Origin: Oceanirhabdus sp942490885
GTDB lineage: Bacteria; Bacillota; Clostridia; Clostridiales; Clostridiaceae
Direction: 5' to 3'
DNA: 64,000 nt
Assembly: GCA_942490885.1 (NCBI GenBank)
Contig: CALNYT010000002.1
Location: 744,001-808,000, forward strand
Shown here: positions 62,966 to 64,000 of the stretch, one piece after another
Layout: each line of letters starts with the position of its first letter
Numbering within the stretch: the first letter of the stretch is position 1
Program-made: the position numbers and the translations under genes
The notes under the pieces: generated by a model
The model's database searches: none
What the model was told of the DNA's origin: nothing
The model's input: only the letters and a program-made list of their open reading frames with translations

Positions 62966-63270
62966 ATGGATATAGTTGAAAATAAATATGAATTTGTTTT
63001 AGATGAGGTTGAAGGAGAAATAAATTATAAGGTTTATGGAAAATTTTATAGGAGTAGATAAGAAAAATAAAAAAACAATCAATTATCATACATTTGTTTC
63101 TACTTGGAGACTTTACAGGGGATCATTTTTAAAAGCAGAAACAGTATGGTGGATTTCCTTACTTAAATGGTGTATATGTAAAGTTAGAGGAATATGAAAA
63201 AAACAGAAGAAAGTATAAAACTATTGATAAATTTATTCCAATTATGATAAAAGAACTTTACAGTAATTGA
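62966..63270 (+). pseudogene. degraded small gene, family unknown
   Basis: Fragments in different frames read MDIVENKYEFVLDEVEGE up to a TAA at 63061, then TFVSTWRLYRGSFLKAETV, then GFPYLNGVYVKLEEYEKN...FIPIMIKELYSN ending at 63270. They look like one protein of about 100 residues broken by a stop and a frameshift. I do not recognise the family. Otherwise 62863-63362 shows no gene. Confidence 0.35.
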
Positions 63271-63362
63271 ATATGGAGGAGAGATTATGTAACTACAAAT
63301 GCGAATTATTAAGTATTGAAAGTGTTTAATATACGCATTAGTGCGAAGGAAATATAAAATAG

Positions 63363-63391
63363 TTGACACAATGTTAAGAAATTGATATTAT
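63363..63391 (+). promoter_or_regulatory. predicted sigma-A promoter of pflB
   Basis: TTGACA (63363-63368), a 17-base spacer and TATTAT (63386-63391). Transcription would start near 63398, shortly before the riboswitch. Confidence 0.75.
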
Positions 63392-63426
63392 AAGGCTATA
63401 AAATAAAACTTTAATTCGTTGAAGAT

Positions 63427-63521
63427 TATCACATGACTGGCGGAAGTGGATTTAACCACAGGGAGTGTGATTTGAATAAATGCCGACCGCCTGGGCAACT
63501 ATATGTCCAGGTGGTTTTTTG
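63427..63521 (+). ncRNA. ZTP (pfl) riboswitch with terminator
   Basis: The aptamer shows ATCACA/TGTGAT pairing (63428-63433 with 63466-63471), the conserved GACTGGCGG and CCACAGGGAG segments and the distal CCGCCTGGGC (63487-63496) that forms the pseudoknot. CCGCCTGGGCA then pairs with TGTCCAGGTGG to make a terminator with a T-tail. ZTP/ZMP, a sign of low 10-formyl-THF, should prevent termination. The motif was first named after pfl genes, as here. Confidence 0.9.
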
Positions 63522-63573
63522 TTGTCTTTTGGAAAATACCGGACTTTATAAAAAAGTTTAGGAGGCGTTTAAC

Positions 63574-64000
63574 ATGTTGAAAAGAGAATGGACAGGATTT
63601 ATTGAAGGTAATTGGCAGGAGGAAATAGATGTAAGAGACTTTATTGTTAAGAACTACACTCCATATGATGGAGATGAAAGTTTCTTAGCTGAACCAACTG
63701 AAAAGACTAAAAAGGTTTGGGATAAAGCTCACGCTTTAATTATAAAAGAAGTTAAAGAAGGAATAATTGATGTTGAGGTTAACGCTGTTGCAGGAATAAA
63801 TAATTTTGCACCAGGGTATATAGATAAAGAAAATGAGACAATCGTTGGATTTCAAACAGATGCACCACTAAAGAGAATTATTAATCCTTATGGTGGATAC
63901 AGAATGGTTGAAAGCTCTTTAAAGGCATATGGCTTTGAGATTAACCCAGAGATACCTAAATACTTCAATGAATATAGAAAAACTCATAATCAAGGGGTAT
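63574..64000 (+). CDS. pflB: pyruvate formate-lyase, N-terminal part
   Basis: The first 142 residues of a glycyl-radical enzyme (LKREWTGFIEGNWQEEIDVRDFIVKNYTPYDGDESFLAEPTEKTKKVWDKAHALI, TDAPLKRIINPYGGYRMVE) that converts pyruvate and CoA to acetyl-CoA and formate. The gene runs off the window, so the Cys-Cys active site and the Gly loop are not visible. AGGAGG precedes the ATG. Formate made here feeds one-carbon metabolism for purines, which explains control by the ZTP riboswitch. Confidence 0.95.
   Translation, partial: MLKREWTGFIEGNWQEEIDVRDFIVKNYTPYDGDESFLAEPTEKTKKVWDKAHALIIKEVKEGIIDVEVNAVAGINNFAPGYIDKENETIVGFQTDAPLKRIINPYGGYRMVESSLKAYGFEINPEIPKYFNEYRKTHNQGV

Noticed and set aside
1..64000. 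tRNA or rRNA genes
   Set aside because: No cloverleaf or rRNA-like segment was recognised on reading both strands; a tRNAscan or Infernal run would settle it.

Overview
The window reads as chromosomal DNA of a strictly anaerobic, low-GC Firmicute, most likely a Clostridium of the Clostridiaceae. The evidence is very A/T-rich coding sequence with AGA/ATA codons, strong GGAGG ribosome binding sites, T-tailed hairpin terminators, ETF-coupled acyl-CoA dehydrogenases, a ZTP riboswitch in front of pyruvate formate-lyase, and a Clostridium-type CRISPR repeat ending in ATTGAAAC. No rRNA or tRNA gene was seen.

Region 1 (1-20982) looks like one secondary-metabolite locus that I cannot match to a known product. 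It holds a stand-alone adenylating ligase, a free acyl carrier protein, a KAS III-like condensing enzyme, three acyl-CoA dehydrogenase-type flavoenzymes (one cut by the window edge), two complete EtfBA pairs, two QueG-like iron-sulfur proteins (one fused to a prephenate dehydratase-like domain), a PP-loop ATPase, a BtrH-like Cys/His protein, a methyltransferase behind its own promoter and a structured leader, a cupin, a chorismate mutase-DAHP synthase, and a private acetyl-CoA carboxylase (accB, accC, fused accDA). A plausible reading is that shikimate/chorismate flux and malonyl-CoA are raised locally, an acid is loaded on the carrier protein, oxidised by ETF-linked dehydrogenases, extended by the condensing enzyme and released by acyl transfer, possibly with sulfur or nitrogen added by the PP-loop enzyme.

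Region 2 (21001-23310) is a short housekeeping block: a MsmK/UgpC-type sugar-importer ATPase and a PucR/CdaR-type regulator, bounded by terminators.

Region 3 (23303-44542) is a large CRISPR-Cas locus. Five arrays share one 37-base repeat and one leader family (61 repeats, 56 spacers in total). The arrays surround a type III-B operon (Cas6, Cmr4, a Cmr6-Cmr1 fusion, an HD-less Cas10/Cmr2, Cmr3, a CARF nuclease, a second Cmr4-like protein lacking the catalytic Asp, Cmr5) and an adaptation operon (Cas1, Cas2, Cas4). Three arrays are preceded by near-identical blocks of about 0.8 kb holding a small remnant of an Rpn-type nuclease/transposase gene plus the leader, so arrays and leaders have spread by segmental duplication.

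Region 4 (44735-64000) is a mix of ordinary and decaying genes: a phage-type replication protein, a PrsA-like foldase, a polar amino acid ABC importer, a signalling operon (giant hybrid kinase, CheR, GGDEF response regulator), an XRE regulator, an ECF sigma/anti-sigma pair, RluF, a Rieske-FAD oxidoreductase and the start of pflB. Short elements with TATAGAGAATCCA-type inverted ends are scattered here, and several genes are truncated or frameshifted (57436, 59928, 60993, 62966).
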